64,000 nt of DNA from Desulfobacterium sp. (GCA_016342325.1 JAEINR010000010.1:39461-103460), one strand, 5' to 3'; shown: positions 17,633-28,211, counted from the first letter of the stretch. The notes: generated by a model from the sequence alone, not told the origin. Made by a program: numbers and translations.

Positions 17633-20600
17633 ATGCCATTTCCCATACCACGCCTTTTCACGCTGAAGAAAATTTTCCCACGACTCTTTTCCATGTCCAT
17701 CCAATTCGGGAAATCCCCGGCCCGAGCCGGGGAAAACAGCCTGGTTTTCTTCCCGGTTCGACCCAACACGTTCTGCTGCGGTCTGTCCTCCCTTGTGAGC
17801 TACACGGGTGCCGGCGACCCCGGTGAAGCGGCCGATCTTCCGTCCATGGAACAGGATATGGACATTCTCCGGGAGCGTTCGCTGACCGTCTGCCTTTCCA
17901 AGGGGCTCGACCTTGGGGAAAACTATCTGGGGGGAGATGAGCGCCTCTCCCTCTTTCTTGCACAGGCCCATACCCTTCGAAAAAAAGTGCCGTTTTACGA
18001 ACTCTATTCCAATGGATCCAGGGAGGAAGCCCTGGTCACCCTTATAGAAGCGCTGTACGCCCTCCTCATCCAGGAAAAAGACGAGCTCAAACAGCGGATG
18101 GCCGACCTTGCCGCCAGGGAGGTCGACACCGTGGCCCCACGAATCGACAAGCTCCAGGACATCATCTGGTGCCTTAAAAAAGAGGTGCTGGAAAACCTTG
18201 AACGGATCCGTGACCTTTCCCTTTACTGCTCCAATCCCGGAACAATGGAACAGATCACGAGTTTCAAGAAGATCAATGCCGTGCTCAACAGCATCGACCG
18301 CCTGGAGGTGAGGGGCCGGGATTCTGCCGGAATCTCCCTTCTTTTTGTCTTTACCAAGGCGGAATTTGAAGATTTCCGGGAACTGCTGATCAAGACAGGC
18401 CTTGGGGACCAGCTGAAGCAGCGAACCAACCGATTGGTTCTCACCAACAACAGCATCACGGTCCATGATACCCATGACGACGAAGGCAAGCACCTTGTCA
18501 GCATCGCCATGGTCTATAAATTTGCCGCTGAGATCGGTGCCCTGGGGGACAATGTCTCGTTTCTTCGCAGCCAGATCCGAAACGACCAGATTCTCCAGAT
18601 CCTGACCCGGGCAAACGCTTTGTTCAGCACGGTTTCGGCCCACACCCGATGGGCATCGGTGGGGGACATCACCGAGGCGAACTGTCATCCCGTGGACAAC
18701 GTACCCACGGACAAAGAGATCGAAAAGAGCGGCATCATCCATGTCAGTCTCAACGGTGATATCGACAACTACCGGGAACTCAAGGCCGACTATGAAAACA
18801 GGTACGACGCCATTGCCCCGGATATCACCACGGACACCAAGATCATCCCCCTTGAGATCGAGCACTTTCTGAGGCAGGGGGAGACCGTGGAAGAGGCCTT
18901 CAGGCTGGCCGTCAATGAATTCAAAGGCTCCCATGCCATCAGCATGCACACGGACCTTGCTCCGGGCAAGCTATTTCTGGCCCAGAAGGGCAGCGGACAG
19001 GCGCTCTTCATCGGCCTTGCCCCGGACCACTACATTGCGGTATCGGAACTCTACGGTCTTGTTGAAGAGACCCAGACCTTTCTCAAGCTCAATGGCGAAA
19101 AAGCCGGCCAGATCATGGTCCTGGACCAAAACTCTTCCGGCGGGCTCTCCGGCCTCAGCTCCCTTGCCTATGACGGCACCCCCATCGAGATCAGCCAGGA
19201 GGACATCCAGACCAGTGAGATCACCGGAAGGGACATCGACCGCCAGAACTATCCCCACTACTTTTTAAAGGAGATCTCCGAGGCCCCGACCTCCGTGGAA
19301 ATGACCCTGCAAAACAAGTGGAAGACCTGCCCCGAGACCGCCCTCTATACCACGATTCTGGACCGGTCGGTCATTCCGGAGTTCCTTGAATCCGAACTGA
19401 AACAGGGAAAAATCAAGCGGATCTACTTCATCGGCCAGGGAACGGCAGGGGTCGCAGCCCAGGGTTGCGCCGACATCCTCGCCTCCTATCTTGTTGATAC
19501 CGGCATCCAGATCCGGGCCCTGAAATCCTCGGAACTTTCCGGCTTCGCCATCCGGGGAAAGGACGGGGACACCGACTCCATGGCGGAAGACCTGGTGGTC
19601 GCCATCAGCCAATCCGGCACCACCACCGATACCAACCGCACCGTGGACATGGTAAAATCCAGGGGCGCCCGCACCCTTGCCATTGTCAACCGCAGGGATT
19701 CAGACCTCACGTTTAAGACAGACGGGGTTCTCTACACAAGCAGCGGCAGGGACATTGAGATGTCCGTTGCCTCCACCAAGGCGTTCTACTCCCAGATCAC
19801 TGCCGGCGCCATGCTCGGGCTTCACATGGCCGCCATTGTGGGGGCGATAACAAAGGAACGGATCACCGAGGAGATCAACGCGCTTGCCGCCCTGCCGGAC
19901 AAGATGAGAAAAGTCCTCGCCATGAAGGAGGAGATCGGCCGTTCAGCCAAGCGCCTGTCCGTTCAGAAAAGCTACTGGGCCACCGTTGGCAGCGGGTCCA
20001 ACAAGACCTCGGCCGACGAGATCCGCATCAAACTGTCCGAGCTCTGCTACAAGACCATCTCGTCGGACTTTGTCGAGGACAAAAAGCACATTGATCTGTC
20101 GTCCGAGCCCCTGATCATCATCTGTGCCGCAGGCACCCGGGAAAGTGTGCTCGGTGACATCATCAAAGACACCGCCATCTTCCACGCCCACAAGGCAGCC
20201 CCTGTTGTGATCACCAACGAGGGGGAAAACCGGTTTGATCCATACAGCAGCGACGTGTTCAAGGTGCCCCGTACCGCAGAACACCTGGCCCCGATCCTCA
20301 ACACCCTGGTGGGCCACATCTGGGGTTACTATGCTGCCCTCGCCATCAACGAAGGCTCGGAGTTCATGTACACCGCCCGAAACGAAATCAAGGACCTCCT
20401 GGATGAATTCACCAGCATGGGCCGGGACATCTATGAGGTGATTCTTGAGAAGCGGTTCAGGGAGAGCATTGCCCGGTTCTACGCCGATTTTTCAAAACGG
20501 CGCAGGGAGAAACGCTTTCCCTCGGCCCTGGGCCTTGACAACGCCACCAACATCACCCTGCTGATGAAATATCTCTCAGGCCGCCTCCCCGTGTCGGACT

Positions 20601-21352
20601 TTGAGATGGATTTTGCAAAAATGGGCACCCCTGCCAACATGCTCAATGCGTTCTTCGAAAACATGGGGGAATCCATCAACACCATGGCAAGGCCGGTGGA
20701 CGCCATCAAGCACCAGGCAAAGACCGTCACCGTCGGCACCAGCAGAATCAGCGAAACCTTTGAAGGCATCGTGTTTGACGAACTTGAGGCCCACGGTATC
20801 GCGGTTGCCCAGCTCACCAACAGGAACGTCATGGTGCTGAAAAACCTCCAGCAGGTGCTTTCCGAAATCAAGGGCGGCCTCTGCTACAGGATTTCCGGCC
20901 TCACCCTCCTTGGCGAGCCGTCATCTGAAACCCGCATCGAAGTGGTCAAGAAAACCGGCATCCTTGCCGGCGAAGTCTCCCGGGTGGAGAACGACCACCA
21001 GCTCAAGGGCACCAAGAACATCATCGTCAGAGAGGGCAACGTCTATATCGGCAAGGGCCGCAAAGACAATAAGAGCATCCTTGTGATACCCGTGCTCTCA
21101 TCCTCGGGCCACACCTCATCGGTCATCAAACACATCCTCTCCCTGAACGTGGGGTTCAAGGCGGCAGACCAGGTGTCCCTCATGAAAAAGACCAAGGCCC
21201 TTGGGGGTAAATACACCCGGATCAAGGATACCATCCTCGAGTCCGCAAGCATCCCCAAATGGGACGACAAACTCCTTGACCTTGTGAGCATCGATACCCT
21301 GTTCGGCGATTCAGCCGAGAAGATTGCAGAAAAAATCGAAGCAAGGGCGTAA
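17633..21352 (+). CDS. Giant GlmS-like protein (glutaminase-type and two SIS domains)
   Basis: A 1239-residue relative of glucosamine-6-phosphate synthase, about twice the usual 610. N-terminal-nucleophile amidotransferase elements are spread out: a CCG at residues 48-50 in place of the N-terminal MCG, then about 175 inserted helical residues, then RGRDSAG at 227-233 and HTRWAS near 337. The first SIS domain has ISQSGTT at 658-664 and SVASTKAF at 711-718; a second SIS domain spans roughly 780-930. The final 300 residues match nothing I know. A processed N-terminus would be needed for a glutaminase using Cys48 or Cys49. It may make GlcN6P, or be an SIS isomerase or sensor with a lost glutaminase. 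Confidence 0.75.
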   Translation: MPFPIPRLFTLKKIFPRLFSMSIQFGKSPARAGENSLVFFPVRPNTFCCGLSSLVSYTGAGDPGEAADLPSMEQDMDILRERSLTVCLSKGLDLGENYLGGDERLSLFLAQAHTLRKKVPFYELYSNGSREEALVTLIEALYALLIQEKDELKQRMADLAAREVDTVAPRIDKLQDIIWCLKKEVLENLERIRDLSLYCSNPGTMEQITSFKKINAVLNSIDRLEVRGRDSAGISLLFVFTKAEFEDFRELLIKTGLGDQLKQRTNRLVLTNNSITVHDTHDDEGKHLVSIAMVYKFAAEIGALGDNVSFLRSQIRNDQILQILTRANALFSTVSAHTRWASVGDITEANCHPVDNVPTDKEIEKSGIIHVSLNGDIDNYRELKADYENRYDAIAPDITTDTKIIPLEIEHFLRQGETVEEAFRLAVNEFKGSHAISMHTDLAPGKLFLAQKGSGQALFIGLAPDHYIAVSELYGLVEETQTFLKLNGEKAGQIMVLDQNSSGGLSGLSSLAYDGTPIEISQEDIQTSEITGRDIDRQNYPHYFLKEISEAPTSVEMTLQNKWKTCPETALYTTILDRSVIPEFLESELKQGKIKRIYFIGQGTAGVAAQGCADILASYLVDTGIQIRALKSSELSGFAIRGKDGDTDSMAEDLVVAISQSGTTTDTNRTVDMVKSRGARTLAIVNRRDSDLTFKTDGVLYTSSGRDIEMSVASTKAFYSQITAGAMLGLHMAAIVGAITKERITEEINALAALPDKMRKVLAMKEEIGRSAKRLSVQKSYWATVGSGSNKTSADEIRIKLSELCYKTISSDFVEDKKHIDLSSEPLIIICAAGTRESVLGDIIKDTAIFHAHKAAPVVITNEGENRFDPYSSDVFKVPRTAEHLAPILNTLVGHIWGYYAALAINEGSEFMYTARNEIKDLLDEFTSMGRDIYEVILEKRFRESIARFYADFSKRRREKRFPSALGLDNATNITLLMKYLSGRLPVSDFEMDFAKMGTPANMLNAFFENMGESINTMARPVDAIKHQAKTVTVGTSRISETFEGIVFDELEAHGIAVAQLTNRNVMVLKNLQQVLSEIKGGLCYRISGLTLLGEPSSETRIEVVKKTGILAGEVSRVENDHQLKGTKNIIVREGNVYIGKGRKDNKSILVIPVLSSSGHTSSVIKHILSLNVGFKAADQVSLMKKTKALGGKYTRIKDTILESASIPKWDDKLLDLVSIDTLFGDSAEKIAEKIEARA

Positions 21353-21358
21353 CGCAAC

Positions 21359-21382
21359 GGGGCAGGTTTCCGAACCTGCCCC
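21359..21382. terminator. Convergent hairpin between the GlmS-like gene and the thiamine-binding-type gene
   Basis: A perfect 10-bp stem, GGGGCAGGTT with AACCTGCCCC, and a TCCG loop. It sits seven bases after one stop and 26 after the other. No T tract follows on either strand, so it may stabilise or slow rather than terminate strictly. Confidence 0.55.
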
Positions 21383-21407
21383 CCTGATCCATACCCGGCC
21401 GTTGTGT

Positions 21408-21704
21408 CTATACCTTTTCGATGACGCTGGCCACCTTGTCGGCCATGGTTTGATCCCGGTCGGTCCGGGTGCCGGCCTTGATTGTGGTGGTAATCCTTGG
21501 CGCCCCCATTTCATGTATTCGCTCGTGGCATTCCTTTACCACAGCAAACACATGGTCCCAATCCCCTTCGATATTGGTGCCATAGGCATGGAGTTCTGAT
21601 TTGAGCCCAGCCCCCGTGATGATTTTATGGCAGGCGGCAACATATTCGGAAACTGACACCCCCACACCCAGGGGCACCACACACAAATCAATGATAACCT
21701 TCAT
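21408..21704 (-). CDS. MTH1187 family thiamine-binding-type protein (DUF77)
   Basis: A 98-residue ferredoxin-fold protein. The start VIIDLCVVPLGVGVSVSEYVA, the ELHAYGTNIEGDWD segment and HEMGAPRITTTIKAGTRTD are typical of the MTH1187/YkoF-like family, whose members form tetramers and bind thiamine or related small molecules. The cytosolic role is unclear in most bacteria. It is transcribed alone and converges on the GlmS-like gene. No TPP riboswitch is apparent upstream. Confidence 0.9.
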   Translation of the reverse strand: MKVIIDLCVVPLGVGVSVSEYVAACHKIITGAGLKSELHAYGTNIEGDWDHVFAVVKECHERIHEMGAPRITTTIKAGTRTDRDQTMADKVASVIEKV

Positions 21705-21763
21705 TTTTCACTCCTTTTTTTATCCCAATTATAAAACACCCTGGCTAAAAAGTATAACCGTCG

Positions 21764-23281
21764 CTATTTATGATCGTTTGAAAGTGTATGAACAAGGTCA
21801 TTCATCTTATGGGCCAAATTTCGGAGATCATCAGAACTGTTTTTCACATCAGCACTTCTTTGGGTAATGGTTTCAGCAACACTGCTGACAATTGCGATAT
21901 CTGTTGCTATGTCAGATGTAACGGCAGTGCTTTTTGAGATATTCCTGCTGATTTCAGAAACCCCCAGATTCATTTGTTCCATGTTATTCGATATTTCGTT
22001 AACTGTTGCGGACTGTTCTTCAACAGCAGATGCAAGTGTTGTAACAATATCGTTCAGCCTGTTAATAACGCCGGTTACTTCAGATATGTCTTGTACCCTG
22101 TCTCCGATGGATGTTTGAATCTCTTCAACCTGATCTTTAATTTTCGAAGTTGCATCCGCAGTTTGTTTTGCAAGTTCCTTGATTTCGTTTGCAACAACAG
22201 CAAACCCTTTTCCGGCTTCGCCTGCTCTTGCAGCTTCAATGGTGGCATTAAGTGCAAGGAGATTTGTCTGCTCAGAGATATCAGTGATTATTTCCGTTAC
22301 GCTGCCGATTTCCTCGGCTGTTTTACTTAACTCATCAATATTCCTGGAGGCATAACCCGTTTTACTTACTGCGTTAGACATCTCACCCAGTGTGTCGCCG
22401 GCCCTGCTTGCGATTTCATCAATCGTTGTTACAAGCTGTTCCATAGCGGTTGAAATTGTGCTCATATTAACAGCGGTCTCTTCTGTTGCAACAGCAATTG
22501 AACCGATATTTGAGTTCATCGTTCCTGCTGCGGTTGCGACACCGTCTGACTTCGATGACATCTCTACAGAATCAGAATGCATATTTGTCGAAATACTGCT
22601 TAATGATTCTGAGGATTCATTCAGGGCAGCAGAACTGGTTGACAGTTCTGCAATGGTAATTTCCATCTGTTTTTTTTGTTTCTGAATCAAAAGGTTGTTT
22701 CTGAGTGCGGCTTTGTATGATGCACTTGAGTCTTTGGCGATGGCAAGAATCACAGTCATATACAGAGCGGTTATTCCTGCATAAGTGTATATCCCGTCGA
22801 TCAGTGCACCAACGAAGGTGGGAAGTAACATTAATACAATAAAGGTAGTCATCATCGAAATTTCAGGCTCAAGGGTTTTAACGGCCCCGGATATCAGGCC
22901 GCATGTCACGATGAAAACATAAACGGAGATAAGGGAATCAGGCCCGTAAAAGCGAACGGACATTGCGCAGAAAATGCCCCATATTAACGCCGATATAGTC
23001 GTAAGGGTAAAAAAAACCTTATTCCACCGGTCAGGATTGTCCATGTACTTTTTCTTTACAGTTAAAGCAGCCACAATTCTGAGGATTGAAAACAGCACAA
23101 TAATCAGAGCCACGGTGGATGTAAAAAGCGTATGGTCTTTAAAATAAGTGGTTCCGAAAATCAAAACCAGGAATAGAACAACGTAGGTCATAACGGATTT
23201 AAGGGAATTTTTGTACATAAATTGATAAGAGATATGTTTAATCTCATCAGCTTCAGTATATGTTACTTCATGTTGCTCCAT
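21764..23281 (-). CDS. Methyl-accepting chemotaxis protein with multi-helix membrane sensor
   Basis: A 505-residue receptor. Residues 25-185 contain about five or six closely packed membrane helices and no sizeable periplasmic domain, so the signal is probably sensed within or near the membrane. The C-terminal half is a coiled-coil signalling domain with the tip sequence [20 protein letters not shown] and [13 protein letters not shown]. An AAGG/GGAGG-type ribosome site precedes the ATG. Codon use is clearly AT-richer than the flanking genes, with many AAT, ATT and GCA codons. That suggests later acquisition. No che genes accompany it. Confidence 0.93.
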   Translation of the reverse strand: MEQHEVTYTEADEIKHISYQFMYKNSLKSVMTYVVLFLVLIFGTTYFKDHTLFTSTVALIIVLFSILRIVAALTVKKKYMDNPDRWNKVFFTLTTISALIWGIFCAMSVRFYGPDSLISVYVFIVTCGLISGAVKTLEPEISMMTTFIVLMLLPTFVGALIDGIYTYAGITALYMTVILAIAKDSSASYKAALRNNLLIQKQKKQMEITIAELSTSSAALNESSESLSSISTNMHSDSVEMSSKSDGVATAAGTMNSNIGSIAVATEETAVNMSTISTAMEQLVTTIDEIASRAGDTLGEMSNAVSKTGYASRNIDELSKTAEEIGSVTEIITDISEQTNLLALNATIEAARAGEAGKGFAVVANEIKELAKQTADATSKIKDQVEEIQTSIGDRVQDISEVTGVINRLNDIVTTLASAVEEQSATVNEISNNMEQMNLGVSEISRNISKSTAVTSDIATDIAIVSSVAETITQRSADVKNSSDDLRNLAHKMNDLVHTLSNDHK

Positions 23282-23710
23282 TTTGCCTCCTTAAAAAGGT
23301 TATCGCCATGCATCCATATAGTCGTATAGGGTTAAAATTGCAACAACTTAAGTCCATATTACTTATTTTTGTTCTGAACCATATTTTTTTTAAGCTTTCG
23401 CATTCACAATTATCTGGGTTCCGCTGTATCAGGTATTATTTCATGAAAATTGTTTTATCTCTATCCATTGTTCCCTATTTGCAAACAGAATACCGATCAG
23501 CCGACACGATTTTTAAATAAACGCCTAAATCACATTCGAATCTTGAGCATCCTGACCAATAATAGTAGTATAGGTTCTTACCAATGATTTTGGCAAAAGA
23601 ATCAGAAATACGCTTTGGTTCCGGCTTGTCCGGTTGAGTTCTTTAATTTAAACAGTTTTCAGGCATCTGCCGCCACAGGCGGGGCGTGCCGGAGTCGATA
23701 AAAACAAAAA
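23282..23710. other. Intergenic region, AT-rich, between divergent MCP and dnaJ-type genes
   Basis: 429 bases of AT-rich DNA that should hold the promoters of both divergent genes. A short GC-rich hairpin (CCGCC-ACA-GGCGG) lies near the dnaJ-type gene. The open frame across the first half has unlike codon use and no homology that I recognise. I see no RNA gene or repeat. Confidence 0.5.
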
Positions 23711-24508
23711 ATGAATCAGGACGATTATTATCAGATATTGGGCGTATCGCCCGGGACAGGGGCAAAGGAGATCAAACTAGCTTACCGGAATCTGGCATTG
23801 GAATACCATCCGGACCGCAACGAGAATAATCCCGAAGCCGCCGAAAAGATGCAACAGGTCAACGAAGCCTATGCAGTCCTTTCCGATGCAGGAAAACGAA
23901 GGGAATATGACGGGATGCGGCAGCAGTTCGGCTCTTCGGCCGCCGGGAAATTCCGCCAGGGCTACTCGGATCAGGATATTTTCAAGGGATCGGATATCGA
24001 ACAGATTTTCGAGGAGATCTCCAGGAACTTCGGACTGCGTGGATTCGAGGATATTTTCAAGGATGTCGGCGGTTCCGGATTTAAATCCTTTGATGTGAAA
24101 AATTCCGGATTTTCTTTCCGTGGTTTCTTTTTTTTCGGAGGGTCCATGGGACCGGACACGTTCCGGCAGCCCTTACCCCCGGGCGGTATTTTCAGCAAGC
24201 TCCCCGGCATGATGGCAAAACTGCTTCTCGGTGCACAGGCGCCGGGAATGGGGGGAATGCGCCTCGAAATTCTTACCCTTTCCGAAACCCTTGCAAGGGA
24301 CGGCGGACCCTATGCATATTATCATAAGGAACTGTCCAAGAAACTGGTCGTCCAGATACCGCCTGGAACCCGCGAAGGCCAGCGAATCCGGCTGGCGGGC
24401 ATGGGGACTGCCCCAGGCGACGGTCCAGGCCGGGGTGATTTATACCTTCAGGTCAAAATCAAAAACACCCTGGGCGAGAAACTGAAGCACCTCATCGGCG
24501 GCAAGTAA
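23711..24508 (+). CDS. DnaJ-domain protein (CbpA-like)
   Basis: A 265-residue Hsp40 co-chaperone. Residues 4-68 form the J domain, with the HPD motif in LEYHPDRN. A Gly/Phe-rich middle follows, including several FxGF repeats around 115-135 and a [17 protein letters not shown] stretch. The C-terminal part keeps only the last beta-sandwich segment ([19 protein letters not shown] and GDLYLQVK). There is no zinc-finger domain. The protein is shorter than CbpA (about 305) because the first C-terminal domain is reduced. It would stimulate a DnaK ATPase; the client is unknown. Confidence 0.88.
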   Translation: MNQDDYYQILGVSPGTGAKEIKLAYRNLALEYHPDRNENNPEAAEKMQQVNEAYAVLSDAGKRREYDGMRQQFGSSAAGKFRQGYSDQDIFKGSDIEQIFEEISRNFGLRGFEDIFKDVGGSGFKSFDVKNSGFSFRGFFFFGGSMGPDTFRQPLPPGGIFSKLPGMMAKLLLGAQAPGMGGMRLEILTLSETLARDGGPYAYYHKELSKKLVVQIPPGTREGQRIRLAGMGTAPGDGPGRGDLYLQVKIKNTLGEKLKHLIGGK

Positions 24509-24771
24509 CTGCTCCCCTCCCTGGAGGAAGGGGTCTTGCAACACGATTTAAGCATAAAAATGTGCAGCCCCTTTCTAATTCAATTATCAGGAGATTTACC
24601 CAGCATGATCATCCGTTGAATCGTTTCTTAGATCCACAGATCACGTTGCCCCGCTGACCTTTATCACGAAAAGTATTATGTTGATGTATTGCGCTGGCGC
24701 TGCGTTCCAGGGTCAGGTCTTTTTGTGAAATCGATAATCCGGATTTAGGGTCTTTAAAAAATGAAAATCAG

Positions 24772-25550
24772 ATGAAACGATTAGATCGGATATTGAAACG
24801 CCGGCCTGTGCGCGTACAAGCGTCTGCCCGCTGGCAGGAGAATCTGTGGGGGGTGTCCCTCTCTGCCGGGAACCATCGTCTTTGGAACCGTCGCTTTTGC
24901 TCCCTTAGGGAATGACTATGTTTCAAAAGGTATTGTCGCAAGCCTGACGGGATCGGTGATCCTGGGCGGCATCGTTGCCCTGCTTGGTGGGAGCCGGTTC
25001 ATGATTGCGGGTCCTCGATCCTACAACGCCATTATCCTGGCCTCTGTTTTTACCACCCTGGCCCCTTCGGGAATTTTTTCTCCAGACGGGCAGGAAGCAC
25101 TCTTTGTTTTGATTGTAGCCGGGATGATGACGACTGCGGCAGGTGGTTTTTTTCAGGTGCTTCTTGCTCTTTTTAAAGTGGGAAAACGTGTCAAGTACCT
25201 GCCATGGCCTGTTATATCAGGATTTCTAAATACCACAGCACTGATGATTCTGCTGGAACAGGGGCATGTGGAGGTGGTGCGTATGCGAAGCCCGGAAGAC
25301 CCGGGCCTGGGTATGCACCCCCATGCAGGGAGATATCATTGGTGATCTCACCCTGCTTGATGGTCGACCCCGTCCGGCCGGCGCCATATCGCTCACCCAA
25401 AGCAACTGCTTTGTTCTTACCCCGTCGGGTTTTGAAAATTTCAGTCGCCGGTTTCCCCATATTGCCAATCGGGTCCTGGCCAACATGATCAAGATCCTCG
25501 GAGAACGGCTGCGGGATGCAACCTGGGTGATCAACGGTCTGGAAAATTAA
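24772..25550 (+). pseudogene. Remnant of a SulP-family anion transporter with cNMP-binding domain
   Basis: The frame opens at ATG 24772 (MKRLDRILKRR, then WQENLWGVSLSAG), is shifted near 24868-24872 and continues as VFGTVAFAPLGN, through membrane helices containing FMIAGPRSYNAI and WPVISGFLN, to about 25260. It then jumps straight into a cyclic-nucleotide-binding domain (GHVEVVRMRS), with another shift at a run of five C near 25318, and ends with GDIIGDLTLLDGRPR and ILGERLRD. An intact SulP-cNMP protein would be about 700 residues, so most of the transporter and any STAS domain are deleted. Two frameshifts plus an internal deletion make the gene non-functional. Confidence 0.85.
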
Positions 25551-25604
25551 TACTTTTATTGACAAAAAAGCAGCTTCCTATCATAGAACAAATAGGAGAC
25601 CCTT

Positions 25605-27992
25605 ATGAAACTATACATTGATTTTAAAGAGATGACCCGGATCTTTGCCAATTCAGCCAACGAAGACCGCTATCAGCTCTACGAACATGAAACCTATGGG
25701 CTGTTAAGAGCCCTTGGCTCGGAATCAGTTCCGGAACACCTTTTATTTTCCCGGGACATTCGGCTGACCGCTGACCTGCTGGCATCCTTTCCCGAAAACA
25801 AAGTAGTTTTAAAGGTGGTAAGCCCGGATGTGGTACACAAGTCCGATGTGGGCGGGGTCAAGGTGGTGCCGCGACTGGCCGGGAAAGTGAGAAGCGAGAG
25901 CCGGCGAATGGTGGACAACGTCAGTGACCGGTTTGCCGCTTTTCTGGAAAACAACCCGGACCAGGTGTTGGAACCCTACCAGGGGTTGTCCGGCAAGGCA
26001 TTGCGGGACGCTGTAAACAGACGGATCCGGGGCGTGTTGATCACCCAATACCTGCCCCCTGAATCCGATGCCCTGGGCAATGAACTTCTGGTCAGCCTCA
26101 GGTGGACCCGGGAATTCGGTATGGTCATTACCGCAGGATTGGGAGGAACAGACACCGAACTCTTTGCCGAACGTTTCCGCACGGGACAGGCGGTGATATC
26201 GGCATCCACGGCCCATGTCTCGGAAGAGGAGTTTTTTGAACTATTCCAAAAGACCATGGCCTATGAAAAACTATCGGGCCAGACCAGGGGCTTGGACCGC
26301 TTGGTTTCCGACGAACAGATTCTGGAGTGTTTTGGTGCCTTTATTGCCGTGGGCAATTATTTTTCTCCCCTGAACGATACTGCCCCCTATATTATTGAAG
26401 AGCTTGAGGTCAATCCCTTTGCCATGGTGGACTATGAGATGGTCCCCCTGGACGGGTTGTGTCAATTTGCCCCCCCCTTCAAAGTCCTTGGGAACAGGGG
26501 CATCGACCCCATCGGACACCTGCTCCACCCCCAAAGCGTTGCCATCATCGGTGTCAGTGCCACCAAGATGAATTTCGGACGGAATATTCTGCAAAACGTT
26601 ATCCTGGCCGGATTTCCCCGGGAAAAAATCACCCTTGTCTCCCCCGTTGCCCATGAAATCGATGGGATCCCCTGTGTCAAGGACCTGACCGGCCTTGGGA
26701 CTGTGGATCTGCTGGTCATCGCCGTGGGGGCACAACAGGTACCGACCCTTGTTGACGATATCATTGACAACCAACGGGCCAGGAGCGTCATCCTTATTCC
26801 CGGCGGGCTCGGGGAAAAAAAAGGGACCCAGGAACGGACACGGAAAATGGCGGAGAAAATCCACCATGCCCACGGCCTTGAAGGCGGCGGCCCTGTTTTT
26901 CTTGGCGGAAACTGCCTGGGCATGATCAGCCACAAGGGAAAAGTGGACACCTTTTTCACACCGGAAGCCTGTTCGCCGAAGCGGCGTCATGCCGACCCTG
27001 GGCCGGTGGCCCTGATCAGCCAGAGCGGTGCCTTTGCCCTGGTCAGGATGACGGGCCTTGTGTCAGGGGACCCTGCCTATAATATCACCGTGGGCAACCA
27101 GGTGGATCTCACCATTGGCGATTTTATCACCTGGTTTGCAGCGGCAGAAAACATCGGTATCATCTGCGTCTATGTGGAAGGCTTTAAGGATCTGGACGGC
27201 CTCCATGCCTGCCGGGGCATCAGACGGGCGGTTGGAAACGGAAAACAGGTCATTGTTTACAAGGCCGGCCGCACACCCGAGGGAAAAAAAGCCACCTCCG
27301 GCCATACCGCCAGCGTGGCCGGGGATTATATGGTCTGCACCTCCTGCCTTTCCCAGGCAGGTGCCCTGGTAACCGATACCCTTGAGGAATTTGACGGGTT
27401 GATGAACCTGGCATCGGCCCTCCACGACAAAGAGATCAACGGAAACCGGGTGGCCGGAATGAGCCCGGCCGGATTTGAAACCGTGGGCATTGCCGACTCT
27501 CTTCTGTCCAGGGATTCCTGTATGGCGCTGGCGGAATTTGATTCCGGCACAAATAAAAAACTTGCCGCCCTCTTTGACACGGCCCGGCTCACCGACATAA
27601 TGGACATTAAAAACCCCCTGGACCTTACGCCGGGGGCACCGGATAGCGTATATATGGGCGCCATCGAGGCCATGATCCAGGACAAAAGCATTGATGCCAT
27701 CGTCATCTCCCTGGGGTCTCTGTCTCCGGCCACAGGGGATACCCCCTCCGCCGACGTCCCCCCGGGATATACCACCGTTCCCGGCAGCATCACCACCCTT
27801 CTGCCCGGCCTTGTGGCATCTGCCCCAAAGCCCATAGTGGTGTTCAATGATGCGGGCAGGGCCCATGACCCCATCAATGAACGATTAAGACAAAAGGGAG
27901 TGCCGGTGTTCAGTTCCTGCGGCCGGGCCATGTCCCTTCTGGCACGCTATACAGCCTACCGACTCAGACTCCGATCACTCAAGCAGACCTGA
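25605..27992 (+). CDS. ADP-forming acyl-CoA synthetase (acetate--CoA ligase family), beta-alpha order
   Basis: A 795-residue enzyme that interconverts an acyl-CoA, ADP and phosphate with the acid, CoA and ATP. Residues 1-280 form an ATP-grasp domain (VVLKVVSPDVVHKSDVGGVKV, and the ELEVNPF metal-binding segment). From about 300 come a CoA-binding Rossmann domain (HPQSVAIIGVSATKMNFG), ligase domains with GGNCLGMIS and ALISQSGAFAL, and the phosphohistidine H567 in SGHTASVAG. The ATP-grasp half precedes the CoA-binding half, the reverse of the classical alpha-beta fusion. It could conserve energy from organic-acid oxidation or activate acids. The gene stands alone after the broken SulP gene. Confidence 0.9.
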   Translation: MKLYIDFKEMTRIFANSANEDRYQLYEHETYGLLRALGSESVPEHLLFSRDIRLTADLLASFPENKVVLKVVSPDVVHKSDVGGVKVVPRLAGKVRSESRRMVDNVSDRFAAFLENNPDQVLEPYQGLSGKALRDAVNRRIRGVLITQYLPPESDALGNELLVSLRWTREFGMVITAGLGGTDTELFAERFRTGQAVISASTAHVSEEEFFELFQKTMAYEKLSGQTRGLDRLVSDEQILECFGAFIAVGNYFSPLNDTAPYIIEELEVNPFAMVDYEMVPLDGLCQFAPPFKVLGNRGIDPIGHLLHPQSVAIIGVSATKMNFGRNILQNVILAGFPREKITLVSPVAHEIDGIPCVKDLTGLGTVDLLVIAVGAQQVPTLVDDIIDNQRARSVILIPGGLGEKKGTQERTRKMAEKIHHAHGLEGGGPVFLGGNCLGMISHKGKVDTFFTPEACSPKRRHADPGPVALISQSGAFALVRMTGLVSGDPAYNITVGNQVDLTIGDFITWFAAAENIGIICVYVEGFKDLDGLHACRGIRRAVGNGKQVIVYKAGRTPEGKKATSGHTASVAGDYMVCTSCLSQAGALVTDTLEEFDGLMNLASALHDKEINGNRVAGMSPAGFETVGIADSLLSRDSCMALAEFDSGTNKKLAALFDTARLTDIMDIKNPLDLTPGAPDSVYMGAIEAMIQDKSIDAIVISLGSLSPATGDTPSADVPPGYTTVPGSITTLLPGLVASAPKPIVVFNDAGRAHDPINERLRQKGVPVFSSCGRAMSLLARYTAYRLRLRSLKQT

Positions 27993-28211
27993 CCGCTGTT
28001 GTTCTTTGTTTATCATACTTTTCTTTCCAAAAAACAGTTTCCTATCCGTATGTTGTAGACATTATCAAAGCGGATGATATATGTTTGTAATCTAGTTGTC
28101 TCTCCCTTGTATGGAATGGCTGTTTAGATACCGTGAATTCGGTTATTTTCATGGGTAGACCCATGGGATTTCAAAATATATCCAAATAACGTAAACAGAG
28201 AATATCGGATT

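Noticed and set aside
23260..23520. Open frame across the divergent MCP/dnaJ gap.
   Set aside because: Overlaps the MCP start and its composition is that of AT-rich intergenic DNA.
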